The notes: generated by a model from the letters alone, not told the origin. Positions 48,801 to 56,659 are shown, numbered from the stretch's first letter. The stretch: 64,000 nt of DNA from Paenibacillus sp. 32352 (GCF_002042965.1 NZ_MZNT01000009.1:186001-250000), one strand, 5' to 3'. Translations and numbers: made by a program.

Positions 48801-49513
48801 CGAGCGCTAGGATTTTCGGTCCGGCTGAAGGAGCATACGGCACTTCGGTGACCCGGCTCATCGAAACCAAGCATTGGAGCGGAGAAGATGAATTGGGCAA
48901 AGCTTACGAGGACAGCCAGCATTATGTATACAGTCTGACGCAGCGAGGCAGAGGAGAGCCGGAATTGCTGCGCTCTCATCTGAAGGCGGTCGATATCGTA
49001 TCGCAAATCCGCAGCAGCCATGAGCATGAAGTAACGGATTCGGATCATTATTATGAATATTTCGGCGGCTTATCCAAAGCGGTAGAGATGGCTAAAGGCG
49101 GCAAGGCTGACATTCATATTACGGATACTACCGGAGAGCATGTCATTACAGAGGAAGCGGAGAGTGCTATTGCACGTGGTGTACGAACCAGGCTGACCAA
49201 TCCGAAGTGGATAGATGCGCTGCTGCTTCATTCTTATCATGGAGCGCAGCAGATCGCCAGACGATTTGAGAATGTGATGGGTCTGGCTGCAACGACAGGG
49301 AGTGTAGCTCCATGGGTATTCGAGCAGCTGAATGATGTGTATGTTAAGGATGAATCTAGAAGCCGGCAAATGGAACAAAATAACAAATGGGCTTATCATT
49401 CTATGGTGGAGACCTTGCTTGAAAGCCATCAGCGCGGCTATTGGAAGCCGGATGAAGAAACGCTGGATAAGCTGCGCAGGAAGTACATCGAGCTGGAAGG
49501 AAATCTGGAATAG
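45842..49513 (+). CDS. CobN/ChlH-like chelatase large subunit
   Basis: 1223 residues from a TTG with GGGGGAGAT 6 bases upstream, close to CobN length. CobN/ChlH signatures include ALIGYNYPPGEGNVFGGSFLDTFESLSRLL, HEHPEQAVHDRTLLPPHQYTAFYQW, the core VHIGTHGTLEFQQGKE, VVLWGLETSRTQGETIGQILHYLGVR, GVFRDMFPNLLEDLN and EYFGGLSKAVEMAKGG. This subunit holds the tetrapyrrole and metal. In B12 makers it inserts cobalt; in other bacteria homologues sit in zinc- or heme-linked loci and have other tasks. Here it ends an importer-chelatase operon behind Zur-like boxes. A role in taking metal out of, or putting it into, an imported chelate is inferred. A strong terminator follows. Confidence 0.9.
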   Translation: MNIIVLTSNEMIQAHLSEAYRSLNDDQRSLLKLSVMNLDGRQAFVLDSEKERSFEEADLLLFDAHGVRKEVVGRLSRFISSLTAHVVPVGSDSSDIRALTRLGSLRADDLPFPALRSRAHSIAEELRQDYLSFVSFNEYWRGGGAANMLGLLCMAGREYGHYDILPEPAEPNVLQELCIVDPATRTAYSSASAYWSSRTASSRPVVALFFLGNGNPGLFSDCIGPISSKIEEFADVLPIAFPSVMNISVTRLQELLQDAERRVSLLVNFLPFRLGSGPGGDANGEAKELLTVLGVPMLHPFFLSGMMHGEWEHSARGLNPSQLLVQVMLPELDGSIETYPVAALQRESMDRGLGIERTRLALIPERTDKLIGRIRRWLHLQGTSNREKKLALIGYNYPPGEGNVFGGSFLDTFESLSRLLTLLKQNDYDVEEMTAEELHTSFVEGGLVNSGVWTGEHAASSMIRFHDSDFQRKLLSRVWGEGAVARWGEPPGDVMSEEGAFLLPGIINKNVFIGLQPSRGIHEHPEQAVHDRTLLPPHQYTAFYQWIREEWKADALVHIGTHGTLEFQQGKESGMSAHCIPDDFIGELPHLYFYYVGNPSEAMIAKRRSHALLIGYQAPPFMEAELYGEWSDLEALLHEYRAAEQLDPDQCAAILARMLDSAKQLHLNAGEPETIEEELYRMKRSLIPSGLHVLGEGYSSEEASAHMRFVLRHERGSIRSLRGLLADLQGRNTEAGAAGGETELWHELDQQAEAVVQAYIDTRELPESYRGAPAEWRAAMQESLEYGYTSYQASKSNNELQSLLRALEGRYIPAKLAGDALRSPEVLPSGYNLVQFDPRAVPSQTAAERGAATAENSIRRYYDEHGEYPNTTAVVLWGLETSRTQGETIGQILHYLGVRIAGGTMRTSYDIIPLEQLGRPRMNVVVQITGVFRDMFPNLLEDLNRLFQRISELDEPEEENYFKARTCETAASLSQNGYSAEEMADLASARIFGPAEGAYGTSVTRLIETKHWSGEDELGKAYEDSQHYVYSLTQRGRGEPELLRSHLKAVDIVSQIRSSHEHEVTDSDHYYEYFGGLSKAVEMAKGGKADIHITDTTGEHVITEEAESAIARGVRTRLTNPKWIDALLLHSYHGAQQIARRFENVMGLAATTGSVAPWVFEQLNDVYVKDESRSRQMEQNNKWAYHSMVETLLESHQRGYWKPDEETLDKLRRKYIELEGNLE

Positions 49514-49554
49514 CTCCGGTCTCTTCATCAATGATATTTCGGCCACAAGAAGGG

Positions 49555-49590
49555 GCCGACTTTTGCCAATTCGCAAAAGTCGGCTTTTTT
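49555..49590 (+). terminator. Rho-independent terminator
   Basis: The perfect 12-bp stem GCCGACTTTTGC / GCAAAAGTCGGC (49555-49566 and 49573-49584) is followed by six T residues, ending the metal operon. Confidence 0.95.
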
Positions 49591-49602
49591 GCCGTTTCGT
49601 TA

Positions 49603-49695
49603 TATAATAGAATGGGTAATGTACTAAAATGCCTTCTTCTTCGCGCGCTAATTGTTTTTTTCGAGCATATCAACGAAAATCCGGACTAAAGTCCG
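49603..49695 (+). promoter_or_regulatory. Probable promoter and leader hairpin of the pseudokinase gene
   Basis: TATAAT at 49603-49608 is a good -10, but the -35 is unclear. The 140-base leader contains a perfect short hairpin CGGAC-TAAA-GTCCG (49682-49695) about 50 bases before the start codon. Its purpose is unknown. Confidence 0.4.
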
Positions 49696-49747
49696 AACTA
49701 TATGAGTAAGATGGATAGGGTATTTAAAGAGAAAGGGGGCTGCTTTG

Positions 49748-51076
49748 ATGGAAGATCGCATGGAGCAGAGATATGTACCCGAGCAACCGATCCTGCCGCT
49801 GGAAGGCGGGATGGTCTATATGGGAAAAGATTTATCCCTAAATCGAAAGGTTATTCTGTACTCTCTCGATATTCCGGACGAAGAGTTTGTTCGGACCTAT
49901 ACGCAAATGATAGGGGAAGCATCCCAGTTTACGGACAGGGCGTTTATTCATATTTTGGATACGGGATACAGCCGCGCAGCGAAGCGTTTAACCGCTGTTC
50001 TAAAGCCTTGTAACGGTACGCTGCTGATTACGGAAATCGACAAGAAGACGCTGGCTTTTGCAGAAATGATATCCATCGTGCACAAGCTGGCGTTAGGAAT
50101 GCAAAAAGCGCTGGAGGAAGGCATTGTCGGTTTTTCCGTACGCCCGGACAATATATGGCTCGATTCGGAGCGTTATCCGGTGATTATGAATTATTGGGAG
50201 CAAGGAAAAGACAATGAGCGCGGGACATTCGGATTAAGCAGCTTGCTGCTGCAGATGCTGACAGGCTCCTCCACGGCACAGCTGCATTTGGAGGATGCTG
50301 CTGTTCAAGAGTCTTTAAGAGCGGTACCGAGCGAGCAAAGAAGCGTGCTTGTTCCGCTGATTCAGCAGGCGATGACGGAAGACGTTCCGTTAAAGCTATT
50401 CATCGCCCAGCTTGCCCGCATAGTCATAATGAGAAGCTCACAGAGCGCGGCAAGTACCGTGGAGCCTGAACCAAGAAAACGGCCTGTGTCGACGATCATG
50501 AAATCGCCGGCAGATGAGGTGCCGGCACCTAAGAAGGCGGCCCAGAACGACGAGCCTGTACGGAAGGCGACCCGAATCGTTGAGGAAGACGACGATGAGG
50601 AAGAAGAAGAGGAGGCCCGAAAGCTGACGGTAGGGAGCGTGATGAAAAAGCTGCTCTTTATCGGCGGGGCGATCGTCGTTATCGGGATATGCTCCGTGCT
50701 GATCCTGATGGGCTTGCTCGAGGCCTTGAAGCCGGATAAAGGCTATAGTCCTCCGAGCAGCAGCGCCGTTTCGGAGACGACGCCGACACCAACGCCGGAG
50801 CCTACGGCAACACCGAAGCCGGATGCGCCGAAGGAGACGAAGCAGCCCGGTAGCGGCGAAGTGAAGCCTCCAGGCAGTCCGACTAAAGTTCCTAATTTCA
50901 TCGGAATGACAGAGAGTGAGGCTCATCAGGCTGCACTGGCTGCCGGCCTGCATTACGAATTTTCTATGGAAAACAATGAGATGGAAAAGGGAAAAATATT
51001 TAAGCAGAACCCGCAGCCGAATGCTGATGCCAAAGCGGGCGACACCGTCGTTTTCTCGATCAGCAAGGGACCGTAA
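49748..51076 (+). CDS. Membrane-anchored PASTA protein with a degenerate kinase domain
   Basis: 442 residues. Residues about 15-220 have the outline of a Ser/Thr kinase, but the usual VAxK lysine reads RKVILYSLD, the HRDxKPxN loop reads FSVRPDNIWLD (catalytic Asp lost, Asn kept), and the DFG region reads PVIMNYWEQG. It is therefore a pseudokinase. A disordered acidic stretch (about 250-295), one membrane helix (LLFIGGAIVVIGICSVLILMGLL), a Thr/Pro-rich linker (TPTPTPEPTATPKP) and one C-terminal PASTA domain (KVPNFIGMTESEAHQAALAAGL...) follow. PASTA domains bind peptidoglycan or lipid II fragments outside the cell. It may relay wall signals to a partner kinase; that is inference. It has its own terminator. 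Confidence 0.85.
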   Translation: MEDRMEQRYVPEQPILPLEGGMVYMGKDLSLNRKVILYSLDIPDEEFVRTYTQMIGEASQFTDRAFIHILDTGYSRAAKRLTAVLKPCNGTLLITEIDKKTLAFAEMISIVHKLALGMQKALEEGIVGFSVRPDNIWLDSERYPVIMNYWEQGKDNERGTFGLSSLLLQMLTGSSTAQLHLEDAAVQESLRAVPSEQRSVLVPLIQQAMTEDVPLKLFIAQLARIVIMRSSQSAASTVEPEPRKRPVSTIMKSPADEVPAPKKAAQNDEPVRKATRIVEEDDDEEEEEEARKLTVGSVMKKLLFIGGAIVVIGICSVLILMGLLEALKPDKGYSPPSSSAVSETTPTPTPEPTATPKPDAPKETKQPGSGEVKPPGSPTKVPNFIGMTESEAHQAALAAGLHYEFSMENNEMEKGKIFKQNPQPNADAKAGDTVVFSISKGP

Positions 51077-51124
51077 CATTAACCGTAACATTCGTTTAGA
51101 GGTTGTAACATTTGATAAAATGAT

Positions 51125-51168
51125 AAAGCCCGATAAACCGCTGCGAGGCGATTTATCGGGCTTTGTTT
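51125..51168 (+). terminator. Rho-independent terminator
   Basis: The perfect 13-bp stem AAAGCCCGATAAA / TTTATCGGGCTTT (51125-51137 and 51152-51164) is followed by GTTT. Confidence 0.9.
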
Positions 51169-51248
51169 ATAGAATTTATAGATTTCGGGGCTCCCCGCAA
51201 AGTACCTGAATCAGCTCCGAAGCAATTGCCACACTTTGTGGGGCTATT

Positions 51249-52376
51249 TTAAGTATAGGCAAGTCCGTTTAATTGCGGCAGCGGGATGGCGGTCCAACCC
51301 GGCAGCTGCTTTGCATGCGCCGATTCCGGGTCGAACAGCAGAGAGACCAGCTCCTCTGCGGACAGCTCCAGGCTGACGCTTCCATCCGGGAGCGTCACGC
51401 GGTATTGGCCCTCCTGCAGGGCGGTGACTGCAGGAACAGGACTGCCGCTCGCGCGCAAATAGGGAGCGGCTTGCTCGAGCAGGCGCTCGGCGCTTACGAC
51501 GAACACGGTTCCGCTGTTCGTCCCCGGCGTCGAGGCCAGGCCTGCTTCGCGCAGCAGCTGCATGAGCTCGTGCTCATGCCAGCCGACCGCAACCTTGAGC
51601 TCCGCAAGGTTGAAGCGCTCCACCGCGTCGGCGAGCAGCGCGCCGACGGCTTCAGCCGGCCCGGCCCACTCGGTGGCCGTCGGCTGTCTCTTGCTGTGAT
51701 AGCGGCCGGGGGCCTCGATCACAGCATAGCTGTCCACGCCGCCTCCCGCCGGGGCGGCGACGAGCACCTGCTGTGCCAGCTTCGTGCAGCTGGCGTGGGC
51801 TTCCGCACCGAGCAGCCGCTGCAGCTCGGTGACGCTTTGCGCGAACGCGACCTCACGGGCGTTCGCGGCAGCCTGCATCGCGAACGCGTCCGTCGGCGCG
51901 TGCAGGCGGACCGTGCGGCCGCTAATCCCCGCGGTTAACGAGCGCAGCCGGGCTGCGCCCTCGGCATCCAGCGTGAACCGCTCCGTGCGGCCGAAGTGAT
52001 AGCAGTGCGCCCGCGTATACAATGAGCGGTCGCCCGAGATAAACACCAGCGAAGCGCCGGCCTGCTCGGCGTGCTGCTTGCACAGATCCAGCAGGCGGCC
52101 GGCAGTGCCTTGGCCGCGGTAATCCGGATGGGTGCACACCGATCCCATCGAGAATACGTTCAGCCGCGCATCGCCTGCTTGCAGAACGAACGGGACGAAG
52201 CCCATGAAGGAGACGAGCTTGTCACCGACGAAGGCTCCATAGGAATGGCTTTGCCCCGGCGAGAAAATAAGCGGGAAGGCGGTGCCCATCGAGACTTGCT
52301 CGGCATCGCGGAAAATGTCGTCCGCCAGCTGGACGGCCTGCTTCAATTCACTGCTTTGTACCAATCGAAATTCCAC
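51249..52376 (-). CDS. Eis-like GNAT acetyltransferase
   Basis: 375 residues from a GTG with GGGAGG 9 bases upstream. The N-terminal GNAT domain has MGSVCTHPDYRGQGTAGRLLDLCKQHAEQAGASLVFISGDRSLYTRAHCYHFGR with an intact acetyl-CoA loop; a second GNAT-like half and a short C-terminal domain follow (VTLPDGSVSLELSAEELVSLLF, SCP2-like). This is the shape of Eis-type acetyltransferases, which modify amines, including aminoglycosides, in some species. The gene is much richer in GC than its neighbours (bases about 51500-52150 in particular), a possible sign of transfer. It is last in a minus-strand run with RidA and D-amino-acid enzymes, but may be separate. Confidence 0.82.
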   Translation of the reverse strand: MEFRLVQSSELKQAVQLADDIFRDAEQVSMGTAFPLIFSPGQSHSYGAFVGDKLVSFMGFVPFVLQAGDARLNVFSMGSVCTHPDYRGQGTAGRLLDLCKQHAEQAGASLVFISGDRSLYTRAHCYHFGRTERFTLDAEGAARLRSLTAGISGRTVRLHAPTDAFAMQAAANAREVAFAQSVTELQRLLGAEAHASCTKLAQQVLVAAPAGGGVDSYAVIEAPGRYHSKRQPTATEWAGPAEAVGALLADAVERFNLAELKVAVGWHEHELMQLLREAGLASTPGTNSGTVFVVSAERLLEQAAPYLRASGSPVPAVTALQEGQYRVTLPDGSVSLELSAEELVSLLFDPESAHAKQLPGWTAIPLPQLNGLAYT

Positions 52377-52469
52377 TTTTTAGCGCCTCCCAGTGAACTT
52401 TTTATTTTTGGTCAGTTAAGTATGCGATCATGGATGTCTATACTTCAAAGTATACTCGCCGGAGAGCGC

Positions 52470-52934
52470 TTAGTCGCGGATTTCCACGATAATTTCGATT
52501 TCTACCGGTGTATGGAAGGGCAAATCGCTCGTTCCGATAGCGGAGCGGGCATGGCGTCCATTCTCTCCGAATACTTCGACCAGCAGGTCGGAGGCGCCGT
52601 TCATAACATAGGGCTGGTCTCCAAAACCGGGCGCGCTGTTCACGAAGCCGAGCAGCTTGACGATTTGGACGACGCGGTCCAGGTCGCCGAGGTAGCCCTT
52701 CAGCACAGCCAGGCAGTTAATAATCACCTGCCGCGCAGCTTCTTGGCCCTGCTCGATCGTAAGGTCGCTTCCAACCTTGCCTTCGTACATCAGCTCACCG
52801 TTGATCCGGCAATCCTGCCCGGACAAATACAGCAGGTTGCCTGTACGTTTGCACGGAACATAGGTAAAGCGCGGCTCTGGGGATGGGGGAAGAACGATGC
52901 CCATCTCCAGTAATTTTTGTTCGACTTTGCTCAT
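52470..52934 (-). CDS. RidA/YjgF-family deaminase
   Basis: 154 residues, a YjgF/RidA trimer subunit with a longer N-terminus. It has NLLYLSGQDCRINGEL, ARQVIINCLAVLKGYLGDLDRVVQIVKLLGFVNS and the conserved arginine in GRHARSAIGTSDLPFHTPVEIEIIVE, which binds the carboxylate of the imine substrate. RidA proteins hydrolyse reactive enamines and imines made by PLP-dependent dehydratases. GGAGG lies 9 bases before the ATG. It follows a D-aminoacylase and a PLP enzyme in the same operon, which matches that role. Confidence 0.92.
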   Translation of the reverse strand: MSKVEQKLLEMGIVLPPSPEPRFTYVPCKRTGNLLYLSGQDCRINGELMYEGKVGSDLTIEQGQEAARQVIINCLAVLKGYLGDLDRVVQIVKLLGFVNSAPGFGDQPYVMNGASDLLVEVFGENGRHARSAIGTSDLPFHTPVEIEIIVEIRD

Positions 52935-52999
52935 AAATGATGACCTCCAATGGCATTAGATTTGATCATGTAATGTTTCTTTGTATAAAGGAATAAGGA

Positions 53000-54604
53000 C
53001 TAGTGACTGCAACAGTGATGCGCCCGGATCAGAACGCCTTCTCTGGCCTGGGTATGACGATGGCCGAGCAGCGTAGGCTTTCCGCCGACCAGCACATGCG
53101 AAATACCTGCCGGGTACTGGCGCGGATCCTCGAAGGTTGCGTTGTCCTGAATCGTTTCCGGGTCGAATACCGCAATGTCGGCGGCATAGCCGGGGACCAG
53201 CAGGCCGCGTTTGCCGAGCTTGAAGCGCTGCACCGGGAATGAGGTCAGCTTGCGGACGGCTTGCTCCATTGTGAGCACCTTGTCCTCCCGCACATACTTG
53301 GCAAAGACGCGCGGGAAAGTACCGTACAGCCGCGGATGCGGCTTGCCCGTCTCACAGGTCAGGCTGTCAGACGCAATCAGCGACCGCTCGTAGCCGATGA
53401 CCTGCTTCACATCCTCATCGGCCATGTGGAAATAGACGATAGAGATGCGGCCCTGCTCTTCAAGCAGCAGATCCATCATGCAATCGGCCGGATGCTGGCC
53501 GCGTTCCTCGCTGATTTCAGCCAAGTGCCTGCCTTCGAGATGCCGGTTCGCTTCGTTGTGAACGGCGGAAATAAAGACGCTTTGCCAGCCGGTGGAGCAC
53601 ACCAGGTTATCCCAGTCCTGCTGCTCCTGTCCCAGCTCCTCGCGGATACGTTGGCGTAAGCCAGGGTCCCGAAAGCGTTCAAGCACGCTCTCAATGCCCC
53701 CTTCCAGCGCCCATGGAGGGAGGATGGTCGTCAGCGTCGTAGAGCCGGCGTTATAAGGGTACACGTCGCAGGTAACATCGAGCCCGCGGGAGCGTGCTTC
53801 CTCTATGAGCTCCATTGCTTCCAGCACCTTGCCCCAGTTGATTTTGCCTGCGGCCTTCAAATGGCTGATGTGCAGGGAGACGCCGGCCTTTTCGGCAATC
53901 CAGATGACTTCCTTCACGGATGGGATCAGATTATTTCCCTCGCCGCGAATATGGGTGGAGAACAGTCCGTTGTACTTGGGCAGTACGGAGCACAGCTCGG
54001 CGATTTCCTCCTTGGACGTATAGCTTCCCGGTGCATACAGCAGACCGATAGAGAAGCCGATGGCACCGGCCTTCAACCCTTCTTCCAGCATATGCTTCAT
54101 TCGTATCAGCTCCTGCGAGGTGGCGGGACGATTGGCAAAACCCATCACCGCGATGCGCAGTGCACCGTGTGCTACGTAAGTTGCGATATTTTCCGACGGG
54201 GATGATTTGGAAAGCGTTTGCATATATTGCTCGACGGTTTCCCACGGCCATTCCCAGGAGGTTTTCCCAAGCACCGGTTGGACATAGCTTTGCAGCAGCT
54301 CCGCCTGTTCCCGGACGAAGGGAGCGGGAGCGAGCCCGCAGTTGCCGACCACCTCGGTTGTCACGCCTTGGCGAATTTTAATCTCGCTTAGCGGATGGTC
54401 CAGAATCATCAGGTCGGAATGGCAGTGGCCGTCGATAAAGCCGGGAGAGATCACCTGCCGATGGACATGAATCGTCTCATGCGCTTCCATATCCAGTTGC
54501 CCTACAGCTGCAATTTGTCCGTCTTTGACGCCTACATCCCCGATAAACCAGGGGTTGCCTGTTCCATCGACAATACGTCCATTTTTCAAGATTAGATCCA
54601 GCAT
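53000..54604 (-). CDS. D-aminoacylase / N-acyl-D-amino-acid deacylase
   Basis: 534 residues. It is an amidohydrolase with the opening LDLILKNGRIVDGTGNPWFIGDVGVKDGQIAAVG, the metal motif GFIDGHCHSD, VVGNCGLAPAPF (with the metal-binding Cys of this family), LHISHLKAAGK, and SDSLTCETGKPHPRLYGTFPRV, including the catalytic Asp. This matches D-aminoacylases, which release D-amino acids from N-acyl forms in the cytoplasm. The ATG is preceded by AAGGAGGG. It lies between a D-threonine-aldolase-like gene and RidA, so D-amino-acid breakdown is likely. The segment has higher GC than much of the window. Confidence 0.92.
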   Translation of the reverse strand: MLDLILKNGRIVDGTGNPWFIGDVGVKDGQIAAVGQLDMEAHETIHVHRQVISPGFIDGHCHSDLMILDHPLSEIKIRQGVTTEVVGNCGLAPAPFVREQAELLQSYVQPVLGKTSWEWPWETVEQYMQTLSKSSPSENIATYVAHGALRIAVMGFANRPATSQELIRMKHMLEEGLKAGAIGFSIGLLYAPGSYTSKEEIAELCSVLPKYNGLFSTHIRGEGNNLIPSVKEVIWIAEKAGVSLHISHLKAAGKINWGKVLEAMELIEEARSRGLDVTCDVYPYNAGSTTLTTILPPWALEGGIESVLERFRDPGLRQRIREELGQEQQDWDNLVCSTGWQSVFISAVHNEANRHLEGRHLAEISEERGQHPADCMMDLLLEEQGRISIVYFHMADEDVKQVIGYERSLIASDSLTCETGKPHPRLYGTFPRVFAKYVREDKVLTMEQAVRKLTSFPVQRFKLGKRGLLVPGYAADIAVFDPETIQDNATFEDPRQYPAGISHVLVGGKPTLLGHRHTQAREGVLIRAHHCCSH

Positions 54605-54704
54605 GCGTTATGTGCCCTCCTTAAGGCATTGTTTATTAAGAATATTCAAAATTTTCCGATGAAAAAAAGCGGAGTCTATGCGAATGCGAGTAACCTGAAA
54701 AGTG

Positions 54705-55829
54705 CTACTCCAGCATTCCCCGCCCCAGTACGTCGAATGGTACAAGCTGGTCTCCTTGCTGGAAAAAGACGCGATTATGCAAATTAATGGTACTGCAAAT
54801 ATGATTAGGAATAATATGCAGCCGGTCTCCAACCTTCAATCCGGCACGCTGTGCGTCAGGACCGAGCCGCAGCATGCCGTGCTCTTCGGACATTCGCTCC
54901 AATATGGCGTCCTCCAGGCCGACGACATGGCCGAAGCCTTGGAGTAGGAGCGGCTCGGTGTTAGGCTGCACATCGGTCGCGAACGTCTTGCTGCCGCCGT
55001 CGATGACGGCCAGATCCGCTGATGGCCGGCTCACGACCGTGACGAGCACGCTGCCTGCACAGTCCTCGATTCCGCAGACGCCAAAGCGGGCTTGCATCCG
55101 ATCCTGAAATACGTAGGTGCCCGGGCGAATTTCGGTAACGCCTTCAACGGCTGCAGCGTATGCGCCCGTCGGGGTGGAGCCGACGCTGACATCGGTAATA
55201 GGAATGCCTTGGGACCGAATACGGTCAGCGAGCTCGACCATCAACCGGCCTTCCTCCTCACCGGCGCTTTTCAAATCCAGAGTGGGCTTCTTGTTCATCA
55301 ACGCACCGCGGAACGTGTAGATACCGGTAAGGCGCAGAGCTTCCATCCCATGGATGCGGGCAGCCAGAGTCAGGGCATTCTCGTACAATACTCCCGTCCG
55401 CCGCAAGCCGGTATCGATCTCCAGCCGCACATTCAGCGTATGTCCGAGCCTTGCAGCCGTTTGTGACAGCAGCAGAGCGCCTTCCTCGCTGTCTACGCCG
55501 AGAATCAGGTCGATTTGCTTGCTCAGAGCTGCGGCGCGCTCGATTTTGGATTCGGTGACAAGCGGGTAAGCAATGAAGATGCTGGTGATTCCGTGCTGCG
55601 CCATCACTTCAGCCTCGGAGACTTTGGCTACCGTAATGCCTACGGCTCCTGCCTCAATCTGCTGGTGCGCTACGTGGGGCATCTTGTGCGTCTTGGCATG
55701 GGGCCGCAGGCGGACTTGATGCCGGCGGGCTGTATGCGCCATGCTCTGAATGTTGTGCTTCATGATTTCATCCTGGATGATGATACAGGGCGTTTCCGGT
55801 ACAAAGGACGAAGCAACGGTAGGGTTCAT
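54705..55829 (-). CDS. PLP-dependent D-threonine aldolase / D-serine dehydratase-like enzyme
   Basis: 374 residues, fold type III (alanine-racemase barrel) PLP enzyme. It begins VPETPCIIIQDEIMKHNIQSMAHTARRHQVRLRPHAKTHKMPHVAHQQ, where the Lys in PHAKTHK is the PLP lysine. Near the end PNHICSTINLHNR carries the His/Cys pair that binds the divalent metal in the DSD1/D-threonine aldolase group. It would split or dehydrate beta-hydroxy D-amino acids. The start overlaps the regulator stop as ATGA, so the two are translationally coupled. Confidence 0.9.
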   Translation of the reverse strand: MNPTVASSFVPETPCIIIQDEIMKHNIQSMAHTARRHQVRLRPHAKTHKMPHVAHQQIEAGAVGITVAKVSEAEVMAQHGITSIFIAYPLVTESKIERAAALSKQIDLILGVDSEEGALLLSQTAARLGHTLNVRLEIDTGLRRTGVLYENALTLAARIHGMEALRLTGIYTFRGALMNKKPTLDLKSAGEEEGRLMVELADRIRSQGIPITDVSVGSTPTGAYAAAVEGVTEIRPGTYVFQDRMQARFGVCGIEDCAGSVLVTVVSRPSADLAVIDGGSKTFATDVQPNTEPLLLQGFGHVVGLEDAILERMSEEHGMLRLGPDAQRAGLKVGDRLHIIPNHICSTINLHNRVFFQQGDQLVPFDVLGRGMLE

Positions 55830-56521
55830 ACTTCCTCATTCCCTTCTGTTTCCAGTAGTGTTTTGCCTTCCTCCAAATAGTTGTACAAGGTATACTTGGA
55901 TATATTCAGATAGCCGCAAATTTTTTCTCCGCCTTTTTTAATCAGGAAGGCTCCTTTGCGGTCGAGCAGCTGAATCATCCTCATCTTGTCTTCCTTGGTC
56001 ATAACAGCGACCGGCTTGCCGATCTGCTCCTGCGCTTCTTGAATCAAGGCATCCAGCAGGTCGCTGACGTTGCTGACGAACGACTCCTTTACTTCCGTCT
56101 GCAATCCTGTGGAGGTGAGGGAGTGCAGTGTTTTCTCTGCCACCATCAGCTCGGTAATATCAAAATTAATGCACAGCGCTCCGACCGTCTTGCCTTCGCT
56201 GTTCTTCATGTAGATGGAGGTGGAGCGAAGAATGCGGCCGTCTTTGGTCTGGGTTACATAATTGAACTTGTTGCCGTCCACATGATTGCCGCGGAGCAGC
56301 TCCAGGCCAAGATTCGTGCCGGGATCTCCGACCTTTCGGCCGGTAATATGACCGTTCTCGATCGCTGTTATTGTGCTTTCATACGAGCCCGTCAGGTCGT
56401 GCAGCACGACCTCGCAGTTGTCGCCGAATTGAGCGGCAATACCTTTCACCAGGCTGTTCAGAAATTCGGCTTCCTCGCGAATATGCTCCATAACGAAGGG
56501 CGTCTCCTTTCTCCCGGTCAT
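55826..56521 (-). CDS. YheO/DauR-like PAS-HTH transcriptional regulator
   Basis: 231 residues. The N-terminal YheO-type PAS domain reads FLNSLVKGIAAQFGDNCEVVLHDLTGSYESTITAIENGHITGRKVGDPGTNLGLELL. The C-terminal HTH is KMRMIQLLDRKGAFLIKKGGEKICGYLNISKYTLYNYLEE. The family includes DauR, a repressor of D-arginine catabolism, which fits the D-amino-acid genes behind it. The start ATG follows AAAGGT at 6 bases; an ATG at 56491 is an alternative. It is the first gene of the operon. Confidence 0.9.
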   Translation of the reverse strand: MTGRKETPFVMEHIREEAEFLNSLVKGIAAQFGDNCEVVLHDLTGSYESTITAIENGHITGRKVGDPGTNLGLELLRGNHVDGNKFNYVTQTKDGRILRSTSIYMKNSEGKTVGALCINFDITELMVAEKTLHSLTSTGLQTEVKESFVSNVSDLLDALIQEAQEQIGKPVAVMTKEDKMRMIQLLDRKGAFLIKKGGEKICGYLNISKYTLYNYLEEGKTLLETEGNEEV

Positions 56522-56542
56522 CCGGGGACCTTTCTGAGAACG

Positions 56543-56570
56543 ATAGTATCACAACCTTTTCAAAAGTCAA
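56543..56570 (-). promoter_or_regulatory. Promoter of the D-amino-acid operon
   Basis: On the minus strand, TTGACT (56565-56570) and TACTAT (56543-56548) are 16 bases apart, 20-50 bases before the regulator start. An AT-rich AAACTTTTTGTTTGACTTTT stretch around the -35 could hold the operator. Confidence 0.55.
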
Positions 56571-56659
56571 ACAAAAAGTTTGTTTAAAAGAAAAAAAGTA
56601 TGGTAGTATACGATGGAATGATGTATGCGATTACAAAATGAAGATGCCTGGGGGAATCT

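Noticed and set aside
42901-49513. Cobaltochelatase for cobalamin synthesis
   Set aside because: No other cob/cbi gene is present, the operon begins with an importer, and the control region resembles Zur rather than a B12 riboswitch; the fold is accepted but the pathway label is not.
52071-52913. 280-codon plus-strand frame
   Set aside because: Runs through the start of the Eis-like gene, the intergenic gap and the RidA gene on the opposite strand; no start signal or domain.
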